A DNA stretch of 20,301 nt from CAXYVC01 sp964292295 (GTDB lineage: Bacteria > Acidobacteriota > Holophagae > Holophagales > Holophagaceae). How positions within the stretch are numbered: position 1 is the stretch's first letter; each line of letters begins with the position of its first letter. Both the position numbers and the translations under genes were made by a program. Under the pieces are notes generated by a model. That model was not told the origin of the DNA. It did no database searches and saw only the letters and a list, made by a program, of their open reading frames with translations. The stretch spans positions 1-20,301 of the forward strand of contig CAXYVC010000039.1 of the NCBI GenBank assembly GCA_964292295.1, written 5' to 3'. Shown here piece after piece: positions 6,348 through 14,061 of the stretch.

Positions 6348-7120
6348 GCGAAGCCCTGGCCGCCTACCTCGCCGAGGTCGCGCGCGGCCTCGGCGGGGTG
6401 GCGCGCCTGCGCCGCCGCACCTTCCTGCGGGAGCTGGAGTCGCATCTTCTGGACGAGGCCGAGGCCCGGGGCATCGCAGACGAGGCGGGCATGCGCGCCA
6501 TGCTTGCCGAGAAGGAGCCGGGTGGCCTGCTGGGGCGCGAGATCTCCGACAAGGAGGACGACGGCCTGCGCCATCGCCAGGAGACGAAGATCCTTGCGGG
6601 CGGCCTCATCGGCCTCGCCACGGGGTTCTACATGCTCCTGCTCGGCTACCCCCTGGGTGTGGCTGCGGCCTTTGGGCTGGCGGAGGGCCTGACGGTGGGT
6701 GCGGGGCTCTTCCTCGTGCGCCGCCATTGGGTGCGCCTGAAACCCGGCTACCGCCTGGGGCTCGCCGTGCTGCTGGGGACCCTGCTGGCGATTCCCCTGG
6801 GCTTCACGGGGCATTCCCACTTCCTGTGGGCACGGCTGCTGTACGGCAGCTTCACGGGCTACCTGGCCGAGCGTCTGGGCCAGCCCCGCTCCGTGCTGGG
6901 CTGGGTGGCCGACAACCTCGCCTTCACCGTGCTCATGTTCGGGCTCGTGCCCCTCTGCTACGGCGTGGATGGTCTGGACTTCATCCGCAGCCTCACCTTC
7001 AAGGGCATGCTGCGTCCCGTGGGTTTCCAGCTCGCCCTCCAGCTCGCCGTGTGGGGCGCCCTGCGCCTGCACCGCCTCCTGGATGCGCGCTGGATCCTGC
7101 GCACCCAGGGGCAGCTGTAG
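6344..7120 (+). CDS. Multi-pass membrane protein with HAAS-like N-terminal domain, partner of PadR
   Basis: The 258-residue product starts at ATG 6344 within the padR stop (ATGA). Residues 1-80 are soluble, helical and charged, with a pattern like the HAAS/DUF1700-type domain found beside PadR genes: RLRRRTFLRELESHLLDEAEA followed by a second helix and an acidic Lys/Asp turn. About five or six hydrophobic segments follow, roughly 83-102, 104-124, 137-154, 160-175, 190-207 and 224-242. There is no signal peptide and no enzymatic motif. The gene context suggests that this protein is the membrane target or sensor of the PadR regulator. The domain assignment comes from pattern and context only. 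A small AGAAC/GTTCT inverted repeat straddles the end of the gene. Confidence 0.82.
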   Translation: MSEALAAYLAEVARGLGGVARLRRRTFLRELESHLLDEAEARGIADEAGMRAMLAEKEPGGLLGREISDKEDDGLRHRQETKILAGGLIGLATGFYMLLLGYPLGVAAAFGLAEGLTVGAGLFLVRRHWVRLKPGYRLGLAVLLGTLLAIPLGFTGHSHFLWARLLYGSFTGYLAERLGQPRSVLGWVADNLAFTVLMFGLVPLCYGVDGLDFIRSLTFKGMLRPVGFQLALQLAVWGALRLHRLLDARWILRTQGQL

Positions 7121-7189
7121 AACGGGTTCTTCGCGGAGATGGGATAGTATTCCTTCATGCAGGCTTCGCCCTGCTCCCGTGGAGGTTGT

Positions 7190-8392
7190 GTGCGATTCGC
7201 TCCCTTGTGGTTCGGGTTGCTGGTCGGGGGGCTCCTCCCTGCTCAAGGTCAGTTCCTGGCCCCCCGCAGGATCTGCGTCCAGTGGGAACAGGGGCAGCTC
7301 ATGGTCCCCCCGGGGGAGGGTGAGCGCCGCTTCCAGGTGCTGAAGCCCGGCTTCCAGCTGGAGCCCCCGGTCCTCCTTCCCAAGGACTGTTCCGGGCTGG
7401 GCTCCACCCTTGCCTTCTTCCAGGGGAACGAACCCTGGGTGTTCGAACATGCGCTTGTCACGACCCCGGAAGGTGAGCGGGTGCAGGACCGCCTGCGGCG
7501 CTTCCGTAACGGGCGCTGGGAGCAGGCGGCCCTTCTGGAGGAGCCCGGGCGCCACCGCGGCTTCGAGCTGATCCTGCCCCTGGAGAACGGAGCGTACTTC
7601 GGCGTGCGGCGGGCCCTGCACATCGTGGCCGGGAAGCGGGAGGCCCCCTTCTACCTCCTGGAAGCCGACCCGGAAGGGCGCCTGAGGGTTTCGGGGAACG
7701 TGGACGCGGGCGTGCCACCGGACTGCTTCGCCCTGGACGGCATGCCCCGGGCCTACCAGGTGGCGCTCCTGAAGGGGCACATCTGCATCCTGGATTTCCA
7801 CCCCGGATGGATTTGGATCTTCTCGCGCGAACACGGCCGCTGCCAGCGGCTGGTGAAGGTCTACGACCTCGTCGACGAGGGGCGCCTGCGCAAGAACGAC
7901 TTCAGCACCGTCCTGGTGGGGGCCCAGCCCACCGCCTCGGGTGACCTGCTGCTGGCGGCCCGCGCCGAAGCTGCCGTGCTCCACGCCGAACAGGCCAAGT
8001 GGCTGGAGGCCGCCGCGGAGCACCTGCCCACCGTCGACCCCGACGCGCCGAAGGAGGCTGCGGCGAAGCGCACCGAGCCCGACCTGGAGCACCAGCAGGT
8101 GGGTGCCGAGATGCTGGACTACGCCTTCAGCCGCTACCCGGAGCTCACCTGGCTGCGCCTGGACCCTGAGAGCGGCACGCTCGAGCCGCTCGCGGCGCCG
8201 CCTTCCGGCGCTCCCGCGGAGATCCGGTCCATGGTCGAACTCCTGGCCTTCCACTGGATGCCCCTCTGGGATGGCACCGTGACGGGCAAGCCCGTGGACC
8301 AGCTCGTGGCCGAAGCGGCGGCCCGGGCCGAGGCCGAGAAGGCGAGGGCCCGTCGCAGCGCGCGGAAGAACCGGGTTGCGAATTCCCGTTGA
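7190..8392 (+). CDS. Exported protein of unknown function
   Basis: The 400-residue product has a short N-terminal signal peptide (MRFAPLWFGLLVGGLLPAQG) with a likely cut after the AQG, so it is probably periplasmic or secreted. I chose GTG 7190 because GGAGG lies 4 bases upstream and the signal peptide then has normal proportions. ATG 7157 in the same frame is an alternative: TAGTAT at 7145-7150 would start a transcript exactly there and make a leaderless message with 11 more residues. The middle is rich in aromatic residues (ILDFHPGWIWIFSREHG near residue 210), which may point to a beta-sheet fold. The C-terminal 30 residues form a charged helix full of Arg, Lys, Glu and Ala. No characterised family is recognised. 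It may be co-transcribed with the padR pair, as only 69 bases separate them. Confidence 0.8.
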   Translation: MRFAPLWFGLLVGGLLPAQGQFLAPRRICVQWEQGQLMVPPGEGERRFQVLKPGFQLEPPVLLPKDCSGLGSTLAFFQGNEPWVFEHALVTTPEGERVQDRLRRFRNGRWEQAALLEEPGRHRGFELILPLENGAYFGVRRALHIVAGKREAPFYLLEADPEGRLRVSGNVDAGVPPDCFALDGMPRAYQVALLKGHICILDFHPGWIWIFSREHGRCQRLVKVYDLVDEGRLRKNDFSTVLVGAQPTASGDLLLAARAEAAVLHAEQAKWLEAAAEHLPTVDPDAPKEAAAKRTEPDLEHQQVGAEMLDYAFSRYPELTWLRLDPESGTLEPLAAPPSGAPAEIRSMVELLAFHWMPLWDGTVTGKPVDQLVAEAAARAEAEKARARRSARKNRVANSR

Positions 8393-8417
8393 GCCGCAAG
8401 GCGATCCGCGGTACCCT
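8389..8417 (+). promoter_or_regulatory. Candidate promoter of rpmE
   Basis: TTGAGC at 8389-8394 (4 of 6) overlaps the stop codon of the exported-protein gene. TACCCT at 8412-8417 follows after exactly 17 bases and fits a TAnnnT-type -10. The predicted leader to the rpmE ATG is about 57 bases. Confidence 0.4.
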
Positions 8418-8480
8418 GCTCTTCTTGTGCGTGAACAAGCCGCGGGCCCGAGTGCCTCCGGTCGGTTCCAGGAGGTTCCC

Positions 8481-8711
8481 ATGAAGCCCAACATCCACCC
8501 CGAGCTCCACGAAGTTCTCGTCCACTGCCAGTGCGGCAACGAGTTCAAGACGCGCTCCACCAAGAAGGAGCTGCGCGTGGAAGTCTGCTCCGCCTGCCAC
8601 AGCTTCTACACCGGCAAGCAGCGCGACATGGCCGTGGCCGGCCGCGTGGAGAAGTTCAACAAGAAGTACGCGAAGAAGGTCGAGGCCGCCCCGGCCGCCG
8701 ACGCCGAGTAG
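8481..8711 (+). CDS. rpmE: 50S ribosomal protein L31, zinc-binding type
   Basis: This is L31 of the large ribosomal subunit, which bridges the subunits near the central protuberance. The 76-residue product begins MKPNIHPELHEV as is typical for the family. It carries four cysteines in two pairs, CQC at 16-18 and CSAC at 36-39, so it is the zinc-containing C+ form rather than the zinc-independent paralogue. SFYTGKQR is the conserved turn after the second pair. The tail after residue 60 is Lys- and Ala-rich. GGAGG sits 5 bases before the ATG. A strong intrinsic terminator starts 15 bases after the stop codon, and prfA follows. The rpmE-prfA neighbourhood is common in bacteria. Confidence 0.97.
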   Translation: MKPNIHPELHEVLVHCQCGNEFKTRSTKKELRVEVCSACHSFYTGKQRDMAVAGRVEKFNKKYAKKVEAAPAADAE

Positions 8712-8726
8712 CGACCGCGATCCGAC

Positions 8727-8759
8727 GAACGGGCCGAATCCTCGGCCCGTTCTTTTTTT
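8727..8759 (+). terminator. Intrinsic terminator between rpmE and prfA
   Basis: GAACGGGCCGA (8727-8737) pairs perfectly over 11 bp with TCGGCCCGTTC (8742-8752), with a 4-base loop, and is followed directly by seven T at 8753-8759. The T-run ends only 17 bases before the chosen prfA start, so prfA must be served by read-through or by a promoter inside or upstream of this hairpin. Confidence 0.93.
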
Positions 8760-8776
8760 GTTCCATGGAGGATGCC

Positions 8777-9850
8777 GTGCGCGACCAGCTGGAAGCCCTC
8801 GACGCCAAGTTCCAGGAGGTGGAGGCCCAGCTCCAGGATCCCGCCATCGTGAGCGATGCGAAGAAGCTGCGGGAGCTCACCAAGCTGCGCGCGGAGCTCG
8901 AGCCCGTGGTCGCGGCGTGGCAGGTCCAGCGCACGCGCATGCAGCAGCTCCAGGAGGCCGAGGAGATCCTGGGCGACAAGGGCATGGACGCCGAGCTGCG
9001 GGAGATGGCCGAACTGGAGATCCCGGGCCTCAAGGAGGCCATCGCGACGGGCGCCCAGGAACTGCGCCGCCTGCTGGTGCCCAAGGATCCGAAGGATGCC
9101 CGCAACGTGATCCTGGAAATCCGCGCCGGCACGGGCGGCGAGGAGGCCGCGCTCTTCGCCGCGGAACTCTTCCGCATGTACCAGCGCTTCGCCGAGCGGC
9201 GGGGCTTCCGGGTCACCGTGCTCGACGAGAGCGAGGCGGAAATGGGTGGCCTGAAGGAGGTCGTGGCCGAAGTGGAAGGCGAGGGCGCCTATTCCGTGTT
9301 CCGCTTCGAGTCCGGCGTGCACCGCGTGCAGCGCGTGCCCAAGACCGAAACCCAGGGGCGCATCCACACCTCCGCTGCGACAGTTGCTGTCATGCCCGAG
9401 GCGGAGGAGGTGGACATCCAGATCCACGAAAAGGACCTGCGCATCGACACCTTCTGTTCCGGCGGCAAGGGCGGCCAGAGCGTGAACACCACCTACTCCG
9501 CCGTGCGCCTCACCCACCTGCCCACGAACACCGTGGTGCAGTGCCAGGATGAGCGCAGCCAGCTGAAGAACATGGCCAAGGCCATGACCGTGCTGCGCAG
9601 CCGCCTGCTCGAGAAGGCTCAGGCGGAGCAAGACGCCGCCAGCGCCGCCCTGCGGAAATCCCAGGTGGGATCCGGCGACCGCAGCGAGAAGATCCGCACC
9701 TACAACTTTCCCCAGAGCCGCATCACGGATCATCGCGTGAACGTCACCATCCACCAGCTGGACGCCTTCATGCAGGGCCAGATCGAACCCATCCTCGAAC
9801 CCTTGCGCGCCGCCTACGAAGCCGAGCGGTTGCAGCAGCTGGACGCCTGA
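8777..9850 (+). CDS. prfA: Peptide chain release factor 1
   Basis: RF1 recognises UAA and UAG in the ribosomal A site and triggers release of the finished protein. The 357-residue product (E. coli RF1 has 360) shows the N-terminal coiled helices at 1-95, then the codon-recognition superdomain. The PxT tripeptide is PKT at 188-190 in GVHRVQRVPKTETQGRIHTS, which marks RF1 rather than RF2 (SPF). The catalytic GGQ is at 232-234, followed by SVNTTYSAVRLTH. The C-terminal SEKIRTYNFPQSRITDHR is also diagnostic. I chose GTG 8777 because GGAGG at 8767-8771 lies 5 bases upstream; the ATG at 8765 overlaps that site, has none of its own and lies 5 bases from the terminator T-run. The glutamine methyltransferase gene prmC that often follows prfA is absent here. 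Confidence 0.96.
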   Translation: MRDQLEALDAKFQEVEAQLQDPAIVSDAKKLRELTKLRAELEPVVAAWQVQRTRMQQLQEAEEILGDKGMDAELREMAELEIPGLKEAIATGAQELRRLLVPKDPKDARNVILEIRAGTGGEEAALFAAELFRMYQRFAERRGFRVTVLDESEAEMGGLKEVVAEVEGEGAYSVFRFESGVHRVQRVPKTETQGRIHTSAATVAVMPEAEEVDIQIHEKDLRIDTFCSGGKGGQSVNTTYSAVRLTHLPTNTVVQCQDERSQLKNMAKAMTVLRSRLLEKAQAEQDAASAALRKSQVGSGDRSEKIRTYNFPQSRITDHRVNVTIHQLDAFMQGQIEPILEPLRAAYEAERLQQLDA

Positions 9851-9892
9851 GGCGGTCGACAAAATCCTCCTGGCATCGTGTTATGGGGTAAT

Positions 9893-9923
9893 AAAAAAAG
9901 GCGGGCCGTGGCCCGCTTTTTTT
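9893..9923. terminator. Intrinsic terminator after prfA, symmetric A- and T-tracts
   Basis: Seven A (9893-9899), a GC stem GCGGGC/GCCCGC (9901-9906 and 9911-9916, loop CGTG) and seven T (9917-9923) form a textbook hairpin. Because of the flanking A-run it could work in both directions, although only leftward transcription entering from the receptor side would use the other one. Confidence 0.93.
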
Positions 9924-9924
9924 A

Positions 9925-10144
9925 TTGTTCGGGATGGGGGGTTGGGTCATAACTGTGTCACCTCCTTCCCATCACCTTGGCTCTTTGGAGCCTTGTCAGC
10001 TTTCGGATGAAGCGTTCGGTTCCCGCCGGCTCTTCGGTTTGGCTCTAGGTCTTGGGCCCAACAAATCCGGGGCTTGGCGAGTCGTTTCTCTCCCCCCCAC
10101 CGCGCGCTCCCAGCGCCGGTTCCTCAACCCATAGGAGAAGCACC
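9925..10144 (+). promoter_or_regulatory. Long leader / promoter region of the TonB-dependent receptor gene
   Basis: This 220-bp stretch holds no gene. A weak promoter candidate is TTGTTC (9925-9930), 17 bases, CATAAC (9948-9953). It would give a leader of about 185 bases. Inside lie a GGCTC/GAGCC hairpin (9979-9992), the perfect palindrome TTGGGCCCAA (10052-10061), and a bulged hairpin ACCG-GCGC/GCGC-CGGT (10099-10120) just before the AGGAG at 10133-10137. GGCTCT occurs three times (9979, 10028, 10041). It does not match a riboswitch class I know. Confidence 0.4.
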
Positions 10145-13100
10145 ATGTTCAACCGCAACCCGAGGTTGACCAGCATCCTCGTCGCGGGCCTCTTCGGAGG
10201 CGCTGTGCTCGTGGCCCAGCAGAGCACGGGCGGCATCAAGGGCCGCGTGATCGACAAGGTCACGGGGGCTCCCAAGGGCGGCGTGGCCATCACCATCGAG
10301 CACACCGCCACGGGCTTCACCCGCGCCATGATGAGCGCCAGCGACGGCACCTTCCGTTTCCCCGTGCTGCCCATCGGCAACTACCGGCTGACCTTCAAGA
10401 CGCCGGAGGCCATGGCCAGCATGATCCGCACCGTTCAGTTGGGCCAGGAAACGGAAGTCCAGGCCGTCCTGAAGCCCCGCGCCGAAGCGACCGTGACCGT
10501 GGTCGCCACCGCGGACACCGTGGGCCAGGTGAACACCACCTCCGCCGAGCAGAGCGTGAACGTCACGGCCGAGCGTCTGGAGAGCCTGCCCGTCCTCAGC
10601 CGCAACGTGATGTCCGCAGCCATCCTGGCGCCTGGCGTCCAGCTCGTGCAGGGTTCCTCGGTGGATCCCACCAAGAAGGCCTCGACCTACATCAGCACGG
10701 GTGAGGGCCAGGGCCGCGGCGTGAGCATGAACATTGACGGCGGTGACAACAATTCCTCGGATGTGGGCGGCTACGTCAGCAGCATCCCCATGGACGCCAT
10801 CGGCGAGTTCCAGGTGGTCACGAACATGTACAAGGCGGAATTCGGCCGCTCCAACGCCGGGTTCTTCAACATCGTGTCCAAGGCCGGGACGAACGAGTTC
10901 ACGGGCTCCTTCAACGGCCAGTACACCAACCAGTCCATGCGGGCCCGCTCCACGGATGAAGGCAGCAAGAAGGACAACAACGCCCAGGATCTCTCCGCGG
11001 TGGTGAGCGGTCCCATCATCAAGGACAAGCTCTTCTACATGGTGTCGGCCCAGAAGCGGGACGAGGAATCCTCCCCGACGACCTTTGCGCCCCTGGCAGT
11101 GGGCTTCTACCCTGAGCTGGGTTCCATCAAGGCCGAGCTGGACGCGCTGACGATCTACTCGCGCGTGGACTGGAACATCAACTCGATGATGAGCCTGATG
11201 TGGACGGCGGGCTATGACCGCAACAAGACCCCGAACCAGGTCTTCCCCTGGGGCGCGGGCCAGAACGGCTACATCGAGCCTTCCCTCCTGGGCACCGGCG
11301 AGAACAAGACGTGGCGCACCACCCTGAAGCTCACCACGAGCTTCTCGCCCGCCCTGACCTGGGAATCGAACATCACCTACTTCGACTACAAGAACGAGAT
11401 CTACCCCAACGGATTGGGCTCAGGTGACGGCAGCAACCTCTTCGTGTTCATGGTTCGGAGTAGCCTCCCCGGCGGGCCGGACAGTGCTGCCGAGGCGATG
11501 GGGTTCGGGCACGACCCCAACGCGACCCAGAACACGGGCATCAAGCGCCTCCAGTGGCGCAACGATGTGAGCTACGTGCTGGGCGACCACTTCTTCAAGG
11601 GTGGCCTGGACTTCCAGCAGTACGAATACGCCGATCAGCTCCTCTTCGACCCCGTGACGGGGCCGGACACCGTGCGCATCGTCGGCTTCAACAGCCCGGC
11701 GGCCATGGGCAACACCGTCGTGGCCGACCAGAACGTGGCCAGCATTCGCCTTCGGGCCCGCGGCTTCCAGGAGGGCGACAAGATCAAGCAGTACGGCTTC
11801 TACGTCCAGGATGACTGGACCATCAACACCCACTGGTCCCTCTACCTCGGTCTGCGCGTGGACAAGGACACGGCCTTCGATTTCATGAAGGACTACCAGG
11901 GCCTGTACAACCAGATCTACGCCACGAGCCCCGAGTTCCTGCGTGGCCGCAGCGTGCCCAAGGACAAGACCTACGTCTCCCCCCGCGCGCAGGTGGTCTG
12001 GAAGCCCCTGGCGGACGATAGCCTCACCTTCAAGCTGGGCTACGGCAAGTTCGTGGCCCAGGTGGTGGACAACGTGACGGGCTTCAGCCGTGCCCTGGCC
12101 AACCGGGTCAACGGCCTGCCCGGCACCATCTGGAACCAGGCCACCCTTACCTACGCAGGGGGCATTTCTGCCGGAAGCCGCCGTGTCAGCAGCTTCGCGG
12201 CCGGGACGGCCTGGACGAATGTTCCGGTGAACGGGAACATCATCACCCTGCCGGCGGATTTCACGCCGTACAACTACGTGCACAACGTGGGCGGCCTGCG
12301 CGACTACTTCGAGAAGACCGTGGACGGCTGGCTGGCCCCCGCCAGCTTCCAGACCGGCGGCAAGAGCCTGCTGGCCTCGGACTTCCAGTACCCCCAGACG
12401 GATGCCTTCAGTCTGGGCATGGCCCTCAAGTTCAACGAAAATCACGCTTTGGATCTGAACTACTCCTACGCGTGGACGGACCACAATTCCGTGATGTTCA
12501 CGTCGGATGGCAGCGCCCCGGCGGCCAGCTCCACGGGTGCAGGCGGTGGTGACATGTCCGACACCATCTTCGTGTCCAACCAGCGCGCCGCCAGCCACCA
12601 ACTCCAGGCCAAGTACAGCTACACGACCTCGAAGAGCAACTTCTTCATGAGCGTGGTGGTGCGCGACAACCAGAGCTCCAACGGCAGCAGTGCCGGTTCC
12701 TTCGTGTCCGGCGGCAACGCGGACTTCTACGGCAACGGCACCGGCGGCCTTGCGCCCTTCACCACGGGAAAGCTGCGCCGCAGCGCCGGCACTGAGCTGC
12801 TCACGGGCTCCATCGCCTACAACTACACCTTCGACATCGGCACGAAGGTGGGCCTGCTGGGCACCTGGCACAGCGGGAAGTTCTACGAGGTGAACACGGG
12901 CTGGAACGCGGAGATGGGTCTCGGGAACGGCGTGGATGTGGCCCACCCCGTGGACTATGCCGGCTACCGCGAAGGCGACTGGAACATGGATCTGAGCCTC
13001 CGCGTCAGCCATCCCTTCAAGTTCGGCAAGAAGATGGTGCTGGAACCCTTCCTCCAGATCCAGAATCTGCTGAACAACTACGACTACGGCAGCAACTACG

Positions 13101-13240
13101 ACGGCACCATGTATCTGGAAGATGAGGATGCTGGGCACAACCCCATCCTTGTGAAAAACCCCACCTTCGGGCAGCGCTACTTCGGCTGGCAGGCCAACCA
13201 GCCTCGCACGGCGGCTGTGGGCTTCCGCTTCACCTTCTGA
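10145..13240 (+). CDS. TonB-dependent receptor, Oar-like, with carboxypeptidase-regulatory-like domain
   Basis: This outer-membrane beta-barrel probably imports a large substrate using energy from the TonB complex; the substrate cannot be told. The 1031-residue product starts at ATG 10145, chosen for AGGAG upstream and for the signal peptide that begins there (cleavage expected near LVAQQ, residues 22-26). Residues 28-110 form a carboxypeptidase-regulatory-like domain (GGIKGRVIDKVTGAPKGGVA, SDGTFRFPVLPIGNYRL). TVTVVATA at 116-123 resembles a TonB box. The plug follows at about 130-255 with the acidobacterial motif MNIDGGDNN, IPMDAIGEFQVVTNMYKAEFGRSNAGF and NIVSKAGTNEFTGSF. The remainder is barrel and ends AAVGFRFTF with a terminal aromatic, as outer-membrane proteins do. 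No SusD-like partner is nearby. Confidence 0.95.
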   Translation: MFNRNPRLTSILVAGLFGGAVLVAQQSTGGIKGRVIDKVTGAPKGGVAITIEHTATGFTRAMMSASDGTFRFPVLPIGNYRLTFKTPEAMASMIRTVQLGQETEVQAVLKPRAEATVTVVATADTVGQVNTTSAEQSVNVTAERLESLPVLSRNVMSAAILAPGVQLVQGSSVDPTKKASTYISTGEGQGRGVSMNIDGGDNNSSDVGGYVSSIPMDAIGEFQVVTNMYKAEFGRSNAGFFNIVSKAGTNEFTGSFNGQYTNQSMRARSTDEGSKKDNNAQDLSAVVSGPIIKDKLFYMVSAQKRDEESSPTTFAPLAVGFYPELGSIKAELDALTIYSRVDWNINSMMSLMWTAGYDRNKTPNQVFPWGAGQNGYIEPSLLGTGENKTWRTTLKLTTSFSPALTWESNITYFDYKNEIYPNGLGSGDGSNLFVFMVRSSLPGGPDSAAEAMGFGHDPNATQNTGIKRLQWRNDVSYVLGDHFFKGGLDFQQYEYADQLLFDPVTGPDTVRIVGFNSPAAMGNTVVADQNVASIRLRARGFQEGDKIKQYGFYVQDDWTINTHWSLYLGLRVDKDTAFDFMKDYQGLYNQIYATSPEFLRGRSVPKDKTYVSPRAQVVWKPLADDSLTFKLGYGKFVAQVVDNVTGFSRALANRVNGLPGTIWNQATLTYAGGISAGSRRVSSFAAGTAWTNVPVNGNIITLPADFTPYNYVHNVGGLRDYFEKTVDGWLAPASFQTGGKSLLASDFQYPQTDAFSLGMALKFNENHALDLNYSYAWTDHNSVMFTSDGSAPAASSTGAGGGDMSDTIFVSNQRAASHQLQAKYSYTTSKSNFFMSVVVRDNQSSNGSSAGSFVSGGNADFYGNGTGGLAPFTTGKLRRSAGTELLTGSIAYNYTFDIGTKVGLLGTWHSGKFYEVNTGWNAEMGLGNGVDVAHPVDYAGYREGDWNMDLSLRVSHPFKFGKKMVLEPFLQIQNLLNNYDYGSNYDGTMYLEDEDAGHNPILVKNPTFGQRYFGWQANQPRTAAVGFRFTF

Positions 13241-13258
13241 TTCTTCGGAAGACTGCAA

Positions 13259-13294
13259 GAAGAAGGGGACCGGCCTTGGCCGGTCCCCTTCTTC
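13259..13294. terminator. 16-bp-stem bidirectional terminator between convergent genes
   Basis: The left arm 13259-13274 (GAAGAAGGGGACCGGC) pairs perfectly with 13279-13294 around a CTTG loop. Pyrimidine-rich CTTCTTC ends the stem on both strands. It lies between the receptor gene and the convergent response regulator gene and can serve both, although it lacks a clean T-run. Confidence 0.8.
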
Positions 13295-13311
13295 GTGAGG
13301 ACTGCCGCCTC

Positions 13312-14061
13312 CTACAGCCCCAGTTTCTCCTTCAGGCGCGGGGTGACGCTGCGGCTGACCTCGAGGTCGACGCCCTCGGCGACGCGCACGGCGGCGCGGC
13401 CGCCTTCGAGGGGGCGCAGGCCCAGGACGGCCTCGGGGCGCAGGAGCAGGTGCCGCTGGATGCGCACGAGGCCCGTGCCCGGGAAGGCGGTCTCCACCTC
13501 CGCGAGGCTGGTCCAGTCCGTGCGGTGGCGCAGGAGTTTGCCCTGGCCGGGGGCCCAGGCGTAGACGACCTCCTCCTCCACCTCGAAGTGGGTGGTGCGC
13601 TTCAGCTCCAGGAAGACGTGCCCTTCGCCGGCCTTCACGGGGAAGCGGAGCGCGGCGGAGGCCTTGGGGTCGGCGGCCGGGGCGTGGCGGGCGGCGGGGC
13701 CCTGGCGCAGGCGCCCCAGGCACTTCTCGAGGCGATCCGCGGCCACGGGCTTCAGGATGTAGTCCACCGCGGCGGCCTCGAAGGCGCGCACGGCGTGCTC
13801 GGAGAAGGCCGTGACGAAGACCACGGGCGGGCAGCTCCGGCGCTCCTGCAGCTCCGCGAGCACCTCCAGGCCCGAGACGCCCGGCATCTGGATGTCCAGG
13901 AAGAGGGCGTCCACCTCGGGGGCCTCGCCGATCCAGGCCAGGGCGGACGCGCCGTCCGCGAATTCGCGCACCACCTCGCACCCGGCTTCCCGGAGCAGGC
14001 GCCCCAGGCGGGCGCGGGCGAGGGGTTCGTCGTCGGCCAGGGCCACGCGCAGGGGGCTCAT
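13312..14061 (-). CDS. LytTR-family response regulator
   Basis: The 249-residue protein is a DNA-binding response regulator of the LytR/AlgR type. The receiver domain (1-120) has the acidic pair Asp10-Asp11, the phosphoacceptor Asp56 in LFLDIQMPG, Thr84 in FVTAF and Lys104 in YILKPV. A Pro/Ala linker (121-137) follows, then a LytTR domain at 140-249 with FLELKRTTHFEVEEEVVYAW, the core LVRIQRHLLLRPEAV and a basic VSRSVTPRLKEKLGL end. GGAGG lies 5 bases before the ATG, which overlaps the stop of the upstream kinase as ATGA, so the pair is an operon and almost surely a cognate two-component system. Its targets are unknown. LytTR sites are imperfect direct repeats, and none could be assigned in the window. 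Confidence 0.95.
   Translation of the reverse strand: MSPLRVALADDEPLARARLGRLLREAGCEVVREFADGASALAWIGEAPEVDALFLDIQMPGVSGLEVLAELQERRSCPPVVFVTAFSEHAVRAFEAAAVDYILKPVAADRLEKCLGRLRQGPAARHAPAADPKASAALRFPVKAGEGHVFLELKRTTHFEVEEEVVYAWAPGQGKLLRHRTDWTSLAEVETAFPGTGLVRIQRHLLLRPEAVLGLRPLEGGRAAVRVAEGVDLEVSRSVTPRLKEKLGL

Noticed and set aside
9320..9349. RF1 codon-recognition tripeptide PKT as an anomaly
   Set aside because: The family motif is PxT with a variable middle residue, so PKT is compatible with normal RF1 function.
9954..10144. Cobalamin riboswitch before the TonB-dependent receptor
   Set aside because: No B12-box-like sequence or the expected helix layout was found, and the receptor is Oar-like rather than BtuB-like.
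11420..13981. 853-residue minus-strand frame antisense to the TonB receptor and extending into the response regulator region
   Set aside because: It runs through the terminator hairpin and two confident genes in other frames and has no recognisable domain.
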